64,000 bases of DNA from Ponticoccus litoralis. Its GTDB lineage: Bacteria; Pseudomonadota; Alphaproteobacteria; Rhodobacterales; Rhodobacteraceae. A model generated the notes under the pieces. It ran no database searches, had not been told where the DNA came from, and saw nothing but the letters and a program-made list of their open reading frames with translations. Positions 26,831 through 35,245 of the stretch are shown one piece after another. The DNA lies in assembly GCF_039769985.1 (NCBI RefSeq), contig NZ_JBDNCH010000002.1, positions 1,240,001 to 1,304,000 on the forward strand, written 5' to 3'. The first letter of the stretch is position 1; the number at the start of each line of letters is the position of its first letter. The position numbers and the translations under genes were made by a program.

Positions 26831-26893
26831 CGACACGTCCTTCAACAAGCGACCGTCTTGCCCGGGCCCCGTGCGGCGACCCGGACACCTGAA

Positions 26894-26922
26894 ATATGGG
26901 AGCGCGACGAAGCCCGTGCAAG
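26894..26922 (-). promoter_or_regulatory. RpoH (sigma-32) promoter of hsp20-DUF1150
   Basis: On the minus strand CTTGCA (26922-26917) is followed after 16 bases by CCCATAT (26900-26894), a close match to the CTTGAA / CCCATnT heat-shock consensus. It lies about 64 bp upstream of the hsp20 ATG. Confidence 0.68.
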
Positions 26923-26988
26923 AGCCTTTGCGCGAAGCATCGGATTTGGCTATCCTGTAGCTCGCCACTCCTTGCCATGGAAACCAGC

Positions 26989-27213
26989 ATGAACGCGCCC
27001 TCGGATATCTCCATGAAAACCGACGAGGTTCTCCGGGTCGAGCTTGAGGTCTTCAAGCGCGAACACCGCGATCTCGACGAGGCCATCCGCGCCATGCAGG
27101 GCACCGGCACGGCGGATCAGATCACGCTTCAGCGCCTGAAGAAGAAGAAGCTGGCGCTGAAGGACCGCATCGCGCTGATCGAGGACCGGCTGCTGCCCGA
27201 CATCATCGCCTGA
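26989..27213 (+). CDS. YdcH/DUF465 family protein
   Basis: Small charged helical protein, 74 residues from the ATG at 26989. ELEVFKREHRDLDEAIRAM followed by LQRLKKKKLALKDRIALIED is the DUF465 pattern, a two-helix hairpin or coiled coil. Alternative starts are 26977 and 27013. Function is not established. It lies directly upstream of purE. Confidence 0.8.
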   Translation: MNAPSDISMKTDEVLRVELEVFKREHRDLDEAIRAMQGTGTADQITLQRLKKKKLALKDRIALIEDRLLPDIIA

Positions 27214-27277
27214 GGCCCCGTTGCGCTTGGGCGCAGAGCCCCTATAAACAAAGGCCTTGAAACAGCCGGGGGACGCG

Positions 27278-27760
27278 ATGACGGTCAGGACGGGCATCAT
27301 CATGGGCAGTCAGTCAGACTGGCCCACCATGAAGGAAGCGGCAGAGGTTCTGGACGAGCTGGGCGTGCCCTACGAGGCAAAGATCGTCTCGGCCCACCGC
27401 ACGCCGGACCGGCTGTGGGACTACGGCAAGACCGCCGTGGACCGGGGCCTTCAGGTCATCATCGCGGGCGCCGGAGGGGCGGCGCACCTGCCGGGCATGA
27501 TGGCGTCGAAGACCCGCGTGCCGGTGATCGGCGTGCCGGTCCAGACCAAGGCCCTGAGCGGCGTCGACAGTCTGTATTCCATCCTTCAGATGCCGCGCGG
27601 CTTTCCCGTCGCCACCATGGCCATCGGCGCGGCGGGCGCGAAGAACGCGGGCCTCATGGCCGCCGGAATCCTCGCCCTGAACGACCCGGCGCTGGCGCAG
27701 CGGCTGGACGACTGGCGCGCCGCGCTTTCCGCCTCCATCCCCGACGCCCCGACCGACTGA
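27278..27760 (+). CDS. purE: N5-carboxyaminoimidazole ribonucleotide mutase
   Basis: Purine synthesis step converting N5-CAIR to CAIR; 160 residues. The ATG at 27278 is preceded by a GGGGGA ribosome binding site. Class I PurE motifs are IMGSQSDWPTM, VSAHRTPDRL (catalytic His), IAGAGGAAHLPGM and QMPRGFPVATMAIG. purK begins 9 bp after its stop, so the two act as one operon. Confidence 0.96.
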   Translation: MTVRTGIIMGSQSDWPTMKEAAEVLDELGVPYEAKIVSAHRTPDRLWDYGKTAVDRGLQVIIAGAGGAAHLPGMMASKTRVPVIGVPVQTKALSGVDSLYSILQMPRGFPVATMAIGAAGAKNAGLMAAGILALNDPALAQRLDDWRAALSASIPDAPTD

Positions 27761-27769
27761 GGCCTTCCA

Positions 27770-28839
27770 ATGACCACTCCCCTGCCCACCGGCGCCGTGA
27801 TCGGCATCCTTGGCGGCGGCCAGCTTGCCCGCATGTTGTCCGTGGCCGCCAGCCGCCTCGGCTTTCGCACCCATGTCTTCGAGCCCGGCGCCAACCCGCC
27901 CGCCGGCCATGTCGCCGACCGCGTGACAACCGCGCCCTATGAGAACGAGGCCGCCCTGCGCGCCTTTGCCGAAACCGTGGACGTGATCACCTACGAGTTC
28001 GAGAACATCCCGACCTCGGCGCTGGACGTGCTCGAGGCGCTGCGCCCGATCCATCCCAACCGCGAGGCGCTGCGGATCAGCCAGGACCGGCTGACCGAAA
28101 AGACCTTCCTCACGGATCAGGGGCTGACCGTGGCGCCCTTCGCCGACATCCCCGACGCCGCGGCGCTGGAGACCGCGCTGGAAACCATCGGCACACCCTC
28201 GATCCTGAAGACCCGCCGCTTCGGCTATGACGGCAAGGGGCAGGCGCGGCTGAAGGCGCCCTCGGACGCCGCCGGGGCGCTGGAGGCCCTGGCCGGTGCC
28301 CCCGCCGTTCTGGAAGGCTTCGTCGACTTCTCCTGCGAGATCAGCGTGATCGCGGCCCGCGGCACCTCGGGTGAGGTCGCGGCTTTCGATCCGGGCCAGA
28401 ACGTCCACCGCGAGGGCATCCTGCGCACCACCACGGTGCCCGCCAAGGTGCCGCAGCGGCTGCTGACCGACGCGGTTCTGGCCGCCGCCAAGGTGCTGAA
28501 CGCGCTGGATTACGTGGGCGTTCTGGGGGTCGAGTTCTTCGTCACGCCGCAGGGGCTGATCGTGAACGAGATCGCGCCGCGCGTCCACAACTCGGGCCAC
28601 TGGACGCAGAACGGCTGCGCCGTCGACCAGTTCGAACAGCATATCCGCGCGGTGGCGGGCTGGCCCTGGGCGACGGCAAGCGCCACGCCGACGTGGTGAT
28701 GGAGAACCTGATCGGCGACGACATGGACCGCCTGCCCGAGCTGGCCAAGACCCCGGATTGCGCGCTGCACCTTTATGGCAAGGCCGATGTCCGACCCGGC
28801 CGCAAGATGGGTCACGTCAACCGCATCACGCGCGGCTGA
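27770..28839 (+). CDS. purK: N5-carboxyaminoimidazole ribonucleotide synthase, one frameshift
   Basis: ATP-grasp enzyme that carboxylates AIR to N5-CAIR for PurE; about 357 residues. Motifs are IGILGGGQLARMLSVAAS, TYEFENIPTSAL, PSILKTRRFGYDGKGQ and VNEIAPRVHNSGHWTQNG. The frame breaks near 28668 (GGCTGGCCCTGGGCGAC), where one C appears to be missing. Beyond it PLGDGKRHADVVMENLIGDD and KMGHVNRIT complete the normal C-terminus to the stop at 28839. Confidence 0.92.
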
Positions 28840-28929
28840 CGGCGGAGGGGGCCGGGGAGATCCCTCCCCCGGGGCCTGCGTGGCCTGAACGCAGACCACC
28901 CTGCGCGCAGGGCGCCCCGGCAGGGAGGG

Positions 28930-30069
28930 TCAGAAGAACCGTTCCGCCACCGCGCCGCTCATCCAGGCCACCTGCCCGCCCGCGAAACTCGCCACGATGC
29001 GGCGCGTCTCACGCTCCACCACCACGAGATCCGCGCGCAGCCCGCTGTCCAGCCGTCCCCGGTCGGTCAGGCCCAGCAGGCGCGCCGGACCGTCAGAGAC
29101 CAGCGCCCAGGCATCCGCCGCGTCCAGCACCCCCAGTTCGACACAGCGCCAGGCCGCCCGCGCGGGCGAGGGGTAGTGGTAGTCCGAGGCCAGCGCGTCG
29201 CACAGCCCCGCCTCGACCAGCGACAGGGCAGAGACATTGCCCGCGTGGCTGGCCCCGCGCACCACATTGGGGGCGCCAAGGATCACCGGCTCGCCCGCCG
29301 CCTTCGCGGCCTCGGCGGCCTCGAGGGTCTCGGGGAACTCCGAGATCGTCACACCGCGCGCCCGCCAGTCGGCGCGCATGGCGCCGTCGCGGTCGTCGTG
29401 GCTGCCCATGCGCACATCCCGCGCCGCCAGCGCCGCGCAGACCGCATCCAGCGCCCCCGGAACCCCTGCGCCCTCGGCATGCAGGCGCTGCATCAGGGCC
29501 AGATGCGCCTCGGGGCTGCGACCGGATTTCAGCGCCTGCCCGGTCAGGCGCCGGGGTGTCCGCCCCTCGGCGAGGCGGGCGTGCGGCAGGTGATCGTTGA
29601 ACACGACATAGCCGATGCCGAACCGCTCCACCGCCGCCAGGGCCTGCGGGAAACTCTCGACGAAGTAGCTTTCCAGGCGCAGTTGCAGGCGCAGGTCGAT
29701 GGGCACCGAGGGGGCCACCGCATCCACGGCGGCAAAGACCTCTGCCGCGAAGTCGGGGCCGCGCATGCCGCCCTCCCAGGACCAGAACTGCGCCAGCACG
29801 GCGGTGGTGATCCCGCTGACCGCCAGCTCCGCCGCGCAGGCGACCATGCCGCTGTCCCGCTCGCGCAGCGCGCCCCGGCGCGGCGCCATGTGGCGCTCGA
29901 ACCCGTCGCCATGCGGGTCCACGATACCGGGCAACACGTCGTAGCCCGACAGATCGACGCGGCGGCCAACCGGGTCGGCCTGCAGCTGCCCCCCGGCCAT
30001 GGCCAGCGCGCCGGAGTCCCAGCCGCCCGGGCGCAGCACCCGCGCCCCCGTGATCGTCAGTTCCAGCAT
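28930..30069 (-). CDS. PhnM-like amidohydrolase
   Basis: Metal-dependent hydrolase of 379 residues, start at 30069 (MLELTITGARVL). Its closest recognisable family is PhnM, the diphosphatase acting on ribose methylphosphonate triphosphate in C-P lyase operons. The metal site reads PGIVDPHGDGFERHMAPR rather than the usual HxD loop of PhnM with neighbouring EKH, followed by ITTAVLAQFWSWEGG, GSHDDRD and LASDYHYPSP. No other phn genes are in the window, and it is followed only by purK on the opposite strand. It may therefore act on another phosphorylated substrate. Confidence 0.75.
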   Translation of the reverse strand: MLELTITGARVLRPGGWDSGALAMAGGQLQADPVGRRVDLSGYDVLPGIVDPHGDGFERHMAPRRGALRERDSGMVACAAELAVSGITTAVLAQFWSWEGGMRGPDFAAEVFAAVDAVAPSVPIDLRLQLRLESYFVESFPQALAAVERFGIGYVVFNDHLPHARLAEGRTPRRLTGQALKSGRSPEAHLALMQRLHAEGAGVPGALDAVCAALAARDVRMGSHDDRDGAMRADWRARGVTISEFPETLEAAEAAKAAGEPVILGAPNVVRGASHAGNVSALSLVEAGLCDALASDYHYPSPARAAWRCVELGVLDAADAWALVSDGPARLLGLTDRGRLDSGLRADLVVVERETRRIVASFAGGQVAWMSGAVAERFF

Positions 30070-30227
30070 GCGCCGAAGACCTCTGTGGTTGCGCAGAGGG
30101 GCATAGCCCCGCACCGCGCCGCCGAAAAGCCCGGAATGGCGCGATGCCCGGCGGCGGGCCACCCTGCCCCCGCCCCCGGCCCTGCCTCGAAGGCCGGGCA
30201 GCCTTCCCGGGACAGGGCCCGGGCGGC

Positions 30228-31058
30228 TCAATCCCAGACGAGGGGCATCAACACGTCTTCCAGCGCCTGCGCCGCCTCGAGATGCGCCGCCGGGCCCAGC
30301 AGTTCCGCCGCCGCGCAGGCCTCGAAATCGCTGAAGACCATGCCCCGCGTGCCCTCTGCCACCGCCCGGTCCGACGCCACCACCTCGACCACCGCCTGCA
30401 CCCGGGGGCGCAGCGTCTCGATCATGTCGCGCGTCACGAAAAGCGGATCGCGCGCCGCCGGGCCGGTGATCCCTGCCGGAACCGCATGATCGGCAAACCA
30501 GAACAGCACGACCCGACCGCGGATCTGCGTCAGCACATGTTTCATCCGGGCAATCCAGGCCATGCGCAATTCGTCGGTCACCGCCGCGAAACGCCCTGCC
30601 GAGATCGCCTGCAACCGGCCAAGCATGTGCCGGACGAAGTGGAACTCGGTGAAATCCACCTCGGGGTAGAGTGCCCCGAGGCGGTCCGAGGCCCGCAGGA
30701 AGCGGTCGTTCCGCCGGGGATGCACGGCATAGAAGCGGTTGGACAGAGTCTGCGCGCCCATGACCTGAACGACCTTGACGCGGGCCCCGGCCACAAGATC
30801 CATGACAGCCGGATCGTTGAGATACAGGTCGACCCCGGCGTTCACCACGCCGAAGTTCACGCAGGAAACCGACAGCCGGTCCTCCAGCAGCGCCGGAAAC
30901 GGCTGTTCCACGAAGTACGCGTAGGTTTCCGTCGCGCCGAGGAAGGCCACGTAGGCACCGTCCAGCAGCCTGCGCGGCCCCCGGAACAGGATCCGCGACG
31001 TGCCGTAGCGGCACGGATGATATTCAAGGGCGCCCTGGCCCCCATCCTGTACGGACAT
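30228..31058 (-). CDS. DUF6473-like protein
   Basis: Protein of about 276 residues of a kind common in Roseobacters and resembling DUF6473; I recognise it by pattern, not by alignment. It contains YHPCRYGTSRILFRGPRR near the N-terminus, VAFLGATETYAYFVEQPFPALL, VNFGVVNAGVDLYLND and VVLFWFADHA. The GATET and NFGVVNAG blocks suggest an SGNH-like alpha/beta fold. No signal peptide is seen. The start at 31058 is used; an in-frame ATG at 31067 is possible. Function unknown. Confidence 0.68.
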   Translation of the reverse strand: MSVQDGGQGALEYHPCRYGTSRILFRGPRRLLDGAYVAFLGATETYAYFVEQPFPALLEDRLSVSCVNFGVVNAGVDLYLNDPAVMDLVAGARVKVVQVMGAQTLSNRFYAVHPRRNDRFLRASDRLGALYPEVDFTEFHFVRHMLGRLQAISAGRFAAVTDELRMAWIARMKHVLTQIRGRVVLFWFADHAVPAGITGPAARDPLFVTRDMIETLRPRVQAVVEVVASDRAVAEGTRGMVFSDFEACAAAELLGPAAHLEAAQALEDVLMPLVWD

Positions 31059-31213
31059 TGCGTCCACCCCCTTTTCACCCGAGGGGGAGAATCACAAAAT
31101 CCCCTTGCCAAATCGCTAATGCGACAATGCCTGTCGAACTGTTCCGGCCTGCCCTTGCGAATGCCCGGACAGCGGCCCTATGTTGTGCCCCGGACGGGCA
31201 GAAGGGAACGGAC

Positions 31214-32089
31214 ATGGAAATCAAGTCGGTCGGCGTCGTGGGCGCCGGGCAGATGGGCAACGGCATTGCCCACGTCATGGCTCTGGCCGGGTACGACGTC
31301 CGCCTCAATGACATCAGCCAGGAGGCGCTGGACAAGGCCTCTGCCCTGATCCGCAAGAACATGGACCGGCAGGTCAGCCGCGAGGCGATCACCGCCGAGG
31401 AGCGCGACGCGGCGCTCGACCGCATCCGGACGACGCTGGAACTGTCGCAGGTCGCCAAGACCGACCTGGTGATCGAGGCCGCGACCGAGCGCGAGGAGGT
31501 CAAGCACAAGATCTTCGAGGCACTGGTGCCGGAACTGGCCGAGAACACGATCCTGACCTCGAACACCTCGTCGATCTCGATCACCCGGCTGGCCAGCCGG
31601 ACCGACCGGCCCGAGCGCTTCATGGGCTTCCATTTCATGAACCCGGTGCCGCTGATGCAGCTGGTGGAACTGATCCGCGGCATCGCCACGGACCAGGAGA
31701 CCTACGAGGCCTGCCTGAACGTCGTCGAGACCCTTGGCAAGACCGCCGCCAGCGCCGAGGATTTCCCCGCCTTCATCGTCAACCGCATCCTGATCCCGAT
31801 GATCAACGAAGCCTGCTACACGCTGTACGAAGGCGTCGGCAACGTGCGGTCGATCGACATGGCGATGAAACTGGGCGCCAACCATCCCATGGGGCCGCTG
31901 GAACTGGCGGATTTCATCGGGCTGGACACCTGCCTTGCGATCATGAACGTGCTGCACGACGGGCTGGCGGACACCAAGTACCGCCCCTGCCCGCTGCTGA
32001 CGAAATACGTCGAGGCGGGCTGGCTGGGCCGCAAGACCAAGCGCGGTTTCTACGACTATCGCGGCGACAGCCCGGTGCCGACGCGCTGA
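31214..32089 (+). CDS. 3-hydroxybutyryl-CoA dehydrogenase
   Basis: NAD-dependent dehydrogenase of 3-hydroxyacyl-CoA, 291 residues, in butyrate/PHB and ethylmalonyl-CoA type metabolism. The ATG at 31214 follows a GAAGGGAACGGAC stretch. Motifs are VGVVGAGQMGNGIAHV (NAD binding), NTSSISIT, GFHFMNPVPLMQLVE (catalytic His in FHF), DFPAFIVNRIL and GANHPMGPLELADFIGLD. It is divergent from the DUF6473-like gene, with about 155 bp between the starts. Confidence 0.93.
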   Translation: MEIKSVGVVGAGQMGNGIAHVMALAGYDVRLNDISQEALDKASALIRKNMDRQVSREAITAEERDAALDRIRTTLELSQVAKTDLVIEAATEREEVKHKIFEALVPELAENTILTSNTSSISITRLASRTDRPERFMGFHFMNPVPLMQLVELIRGIATDQETYEACLNVVETLGKTAASAEDFPAFIVNRILIPMINEACYTLYEGVGNVRSIDMAMKLGANHPMGPLELADFIGLDTCLAIMNVLHDGLADTKYRPCPLLTKYVEAGWLGRKTKRGFYDYRGDSPVPTR

Positions 32090-32162
32090 GATCTGGCGGG
32101 AGCGTCGATGCGCCCCCGAAACGCGCCCCATGGCGTGGTTTCGGCCTGACGGTCTCGCGGTC

Positions 32163-32208
32163 TTGGGGCTCTGCCCCAAACCCCGAGGGTATTTGGACCA
32201 AGAAGAAA
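32163..32208 (+). repeat. Dispersed intergenic motif with upstream hairpin
   Basis: A 7-bp stem TTGGGGC/GCCCCAA with a TCT loop (32163-32179) precedes CCCCGAGGGTATTTGGACC (from 32181). The hairpin-plus-motif arrangement recurs at 58.7 and 63.8 kb, while the motif alone is at 13.8 kb. Confidence 0.6.
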
Positions 32209-32239
32209 CAGGGGCGCCGGCGCGGGTGGCGGCGCCGGT

Positions 32240-33123
32240 TCAGTCTTCGCGCAGCGACAGCACCCGATCGCGCAGCCATTGCACGAAATCGCGGGTGCCG
32301 CCGGTGAAGGCCCTGACCTCTGCCGGGGAGATCGGCTGGCCCACGACCGGCTTCTGGTCCCTGCCGCAGGCGTGCACGACCTCGTGGATCAGCAGCCCCT
32401 GCCGGATCGTCGGAGAAACCTTGTTGGCGATCTGGTAGGCGCGCGAGTTCTGGCCCGGGAAGAAGACCGGCACAACGGTCGCCCCCGAGCGCTGGATCAT
32501 CCGCGCCGTGAAGGGGTTCCAGCCGGCCTCGACCGCCGGGCCGAACCATGTTTCGGACGAGGCGACCACCCCCGATGGGAAGAGCACGATCACGCCGCCG
32601 CCGGCGAGGTGATCCATGGCGCGGGCGCGCATGTCCAGGCTTTGTTCCTTGGCGTTCTCTTCGTGCGGGAAGGGCACCGGGATCATGAAGGGCTCGATCT
32701 CCTTGACGCCGGTCAGCAGCGACCGGGTCAGGATCTTGTAGTCCTCGCGCACGCGACCGATCAGATCGGCGAGCACCATGCCGTCCACCAGCCCGTGCGG
32801 GTGGTTGGCCACGACGATCACCGGCCCCGTCTTCGGGATGCGGGCAATCTGGTCCGCCGGGGTGTTCAGCCCGATCCGCATGATGCTCAGCGCCTGCCGC
32901 CAGAAGGCCTGACCCTCGAGCCGGGCCGATGCGTTCGAACCGGCGCACCATGCGCAGCAAGGGGATCTTGCCCGTCGCCCATTCCATCGCGCGGATGGTA
33001 TTGGCCTTCCACGGATTGGTGAAGGTATTGGCGTAGCTGATCTTGCGCTTGTCGTAGGGCGCGGGGGCCGCCGGTCTGCGCGCACTGGGCCTTGCGGCCC
33101 GTTGCACGGGTGCTGTCGACCAT
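32240..33123 (-). CDS. Lysophospholipid acyltransferase (PlsC-like), two frameshifts
   Basis: About 294 residues. The start at 33123 gives MVDSTRATGRKAQCAQ. The frame then changes near 33070 (KISYANTFTNPWKANTIRAMEWATG continues) and again near 32930 (LEGQAFWRQALSIMRIGLNT continues to the end). The acyltransferase core is VVANHPHGLVDGM, an HX5D variant of the HX4D motif seen in related Roseobacter enzymes, then VIVLFPSGVVAS and FTARMIQRSGATVVPVFFPGQNS. It probably acylates a lysophospholipid or ornithine-lipid-like acceptor at the inner membrane. Confidence 0.82.
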
Positions 33124-33178
33124 GCGTCTCTCTGCGATCCCGTGCAAAGGCTGGCCCATCCGCATCCGTCAGCCGGGC

Positions 33179-33457
33179 CTAGCGATCCTCTCCGAAGCGG
33201 TTGGCCACAAGCGCCTCGACCGCATCCGCCAGTGCCTCGGCATCCGGTCCCGAGGTCTGGACCTCAATAGTGGTTCCTTTGGCGGCTGCCAACATCAAAA
33301 GCCCCATAATGCTGTCGCCACTGGCGGACATTCCGTCGCGACAGACTTCTGCCGTCGCGTCAAATGCCTCTACCACTTCGACCAGCCGGGCCGAGGCGCG
33401 GGCATGCAGGCCCTTCTCATTGACGATCTTCATGTCGCGGCGCAGGGGTGAGGTCAT
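33179..33457 (-). CDS. Phosphocarrier protein HPr
   Basis: PTS phosphocarrier of 92 residues. GLHARASA carries the phosphorylated His, and the Ser-46 region reads GDSIMGLLMLAAAKG, the site usually modified by HprK. The last part (GPDAEALADAVEALV) is standard. It lies at the end of the chvI-chvG-hprK-rapZ-EIIA-HPr cluster; no sugar-specific permease is near, so it probably belongs to a regulatory phosphorelay. Confidence 0.93.
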   Translation of the reverse strand: MTSPLRRDMKIVNEKGLHARASARLVEVVEAFDATAEVCRDGMSASGDSIMGLLMLAAAKGTTIEVQTSGPDAEALADAVEALVANRFGEDR

Positions 33458-33502
33458 GGCGAAGGCCTTCCTTGGGTCTTTGGCGGGGCGCAGGCCCCGA
33501 TG

Positions 33503-33901
33503 TCAGGAGGGATGCGCCGGGACGTTCTGCGCGTCAATATACTTCCGCCCCGCCTCGAGCGCCGCGCGCACGGCCTCGCCCACCGACAGGTGGCGGCTTT
33601 TGGCCAGCTTGATCAGCATCGGCAGGTTCGCGCCGTAGAGGATGCGGCGGTCGGCGTGGCGGCAGGCGTCCAGCGACAGGTTGGACGGAGAGCCGCCGAA
33701 CATGTCGGTCACGATGACGACCCCCTGCCCCTGGTCCACGGCATTGGCGGCGGCGCCGATCTCTGCCTTCTTGCCGTCGCGGTCGCAGTCGGCCTCGATG
33801 GCGATGGCGGTCATGCCCTTCTGTTCGCCCACCACATGCTGCACTGCAGCCAGGTATTCCCTGGCCAGGCCACCATGCGCGACGATAACGATCCCGATCA
33901 C
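33503..33901 (-). CDS. PTS EIIA, mannose/fructose type
   Basis: Stand-alone EIIA(Man)-type domain of 132 residues. The GTG at 33901 overlaps the rapZ stop (GTGA). The N-terminus IGIVIVAHGGLA contains the phosphorylated His, and GVVIVTDMFGGSPSNLSL is the second signature. Membrane EIIC and EIID partners are absent here, so the protein most likely receives phosphate from HPr for regulation rather than for sugar import. Confidence 0.92.
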   Translation of the reverse strand: MIGIVIVAHGGLAREYLAAVQHVVGEQKGMTAIAIEADCDRDGKKAEIGAAANAVDQGQGVVIVTDMFGGSPSNLSLDACRHADRRILYGANLPMLIKLAKSRHLSVGEAVRAALEAGRKYIDAQNVPAHPS

Positions 33902-34821
33902 TCGGATGCCTTTCCGGTATGGCTGGCCGGCCCTGCCGCGGGTTGCCCGCGGCGCTCCAGCTCGCGGTGCCGAATAGACACCCGCCAGCCTTCCTGTGCA
34001 AGAGCATCGGCCGGGTTTTCTGCAAGTGCAACAGAGCGGTGCTTGCCGCCGGTACAGCCGAAGCCGATGGCGAAATGCGCCTTGCCCTCTTCGACGCAGG
34101 CCGGCAGCACCAGAAGCGACAGATCGCGGACCTTGTCGAGAAACGGGCTGTAGCGCGGATCGGCGGCGACGTATTGCGCCACCTCCGGTTCGAGCCCGGT
34201 ATGGGGCCGCAGCTCTGGCACCCAATGCGGGTTCGACAGGAAGCGGCAGTCGAAGACCATGTCGAGGCCCTGCGGCAGCCCGCGCTTGTAGGAAAAGCTC
34301 TGCACGGACACGGCCATGCCCTGCGCGCCGGCGCGGGCGAACCAACCCTCCATCTCGGCCTTGAAGTCGTGGATCGACAGTTCCGAGGTGTCGATCAGGA
34401 TGTCGGCGCGCCCGCGCAGGTCTTCCAGGATTGCCTTCTCGCGCAGGATGCCGTCTGTCGGCGTCTCGTCCGGGGCCAGCGGGTGGCGGCGGCGGGTCTC
34501 GCTGTAGCGCCGCGCCAGCACCTCTGTGCTGCAATCGAGGTAGAGCAGATCGACGGAACGCGCGGCATCCCCGGCCAGAACCCTGCGCAGCTCCAGCAAC
34601 CCCTCGGTGCTGAAGTCGCGGTTGCGCACATCGATGCCCAGGGCCATCGGGCGCAGCTGCGCGCCGTCGCCCTCGATCAGGCGCGGGATAAGGCTGAGGG
34701 GAATATTGTCGATTGCCTCGAACCCCTGATCCTCCAGCACGTTGATGGCGGACGAGCGTCCGGCCCCCGAAGGGCCGGTGACAAGCACGATGCGGCTGGT
34801 ATTGGCGATGGTCTGGTCCAT
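33898..34821 (-). CDS. rapZ: RapZ (YvcJ) P-loop protein
   Basis: RNase adapter or nucleotide-binding protein of 307 residues. The start at 34821 gives MDQTIANTSRIVLVTGPSGAGRSSAINVLED, with the Walker A motif GPSGAGRSS. Further family features are EAIDNIPLSLIPRL, SVDLLYLDCSTEVLARRYSETRRRHPL and the C-terminal GCTGGKHRSVALAE. In E. coli it directs RNase E to a small RNA. In alphaproteobacteria its role is less clear but it is linked to hprK and the PTS, as here. Confidence 0.94.
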   Translation of the reverse strand: MDQTIANTSRIVLVTGPSGAGRSSAINVLEDQGFEAIDNIPLSLIPRLIEGDGAQLRPMALGIDVRNRDFSTEGLLELRRVLAGDAARSVDLLYLDCSTEVLARRYSETRRRHPLAPDETPTDGILREKAILEDLRGRADILIDTSELSIHDFKAEMEGWFARAGAQGMAVSVQSFSYKRGLPQGLDMVFDCRFLSNPHWVPELRPHTGLEPEVAQYVAADPRYSPFLDKVRDLSLLVLPACVEEGKAHFAIGFGCTGGKHRSVALAENPADALAQEGWRVSIRHRELERRGQPAAGPASHTGKASE

Positions 34822-34823
34822 GT

Positions 34824-35240
34824 TCACAGTCTCCGACCCTGGCAAAGATATTGCACCAGGGCTGCGGACAAATAGGGGGACGCGGGATTGTGAAGCAACG
34901 GGAATTCGACCCCCAGCAGGCGCCTTGTCCGGAAAGGCGGCAAACGTTCGGTTTCCGGGGTGTCGAGATCGAGGATCGCGGCCAGGGCCGTGTCGCCCGC
35001 AGGGGTCGCGTTCAGCAGGCCGATGCCGCGCGCCTCTATCATGCCGCGAATCGCCTCGGGGGCGGTCAGGCGGACCGTGTCGCCCTGCCGCGTGGCAATC
35101 ACCCGGTCGTCGGCGATCAGCGCCGCACCGCGCGCCATCAGCTCGAGCGCCAGCCCCGACTTGCCAGAGCCGCTGGCCCCGCAGATCAGCAGGCCGCGCC
35201 CGCGCAGCGCGACCGCAGAGGCATGCAGAACCTCCGACAC
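34824..35240 (-). CDS. hprK: HPr kinase/phosphorylase, short alphaproteobacterial form
   Basis: Kinase for the regulatory Ser of HPr, 138 residues, lacking the N-terminal domain found in Firmicutes. Walker A is GASGSGKSG near residue 20, followed by LIADDRVIATRQGDTV and IEARGIGLLNA (capping region). It starts 5 bp after chvG ends and its stop is 2 bp before the rapZ start, so the genes are cotranscribed and probably coupled. Confidence 0.9.
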   Translation of the reverse strand: MSEVLHASAVALRGRGLLICGASGSGKSGLALELMARGAALIADDRVIATRQGDTVRLTAPEAIRGMIEARGIGLLNATPAGDTALAAILDLDTPETERLPPFRTRRLLGVEFPLLHNPASPYLSAALVQYLCQGRRL

Positions 35241-35245
35241 CGGGA

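Noticed and set aside
31941..33107. Long leftward frame through the acyltransferase locus as a separate gene
   Set aside because: Only a short stretch of it (about 32935-33065) carries conserved acyltransferase sequence; the rest is noise.
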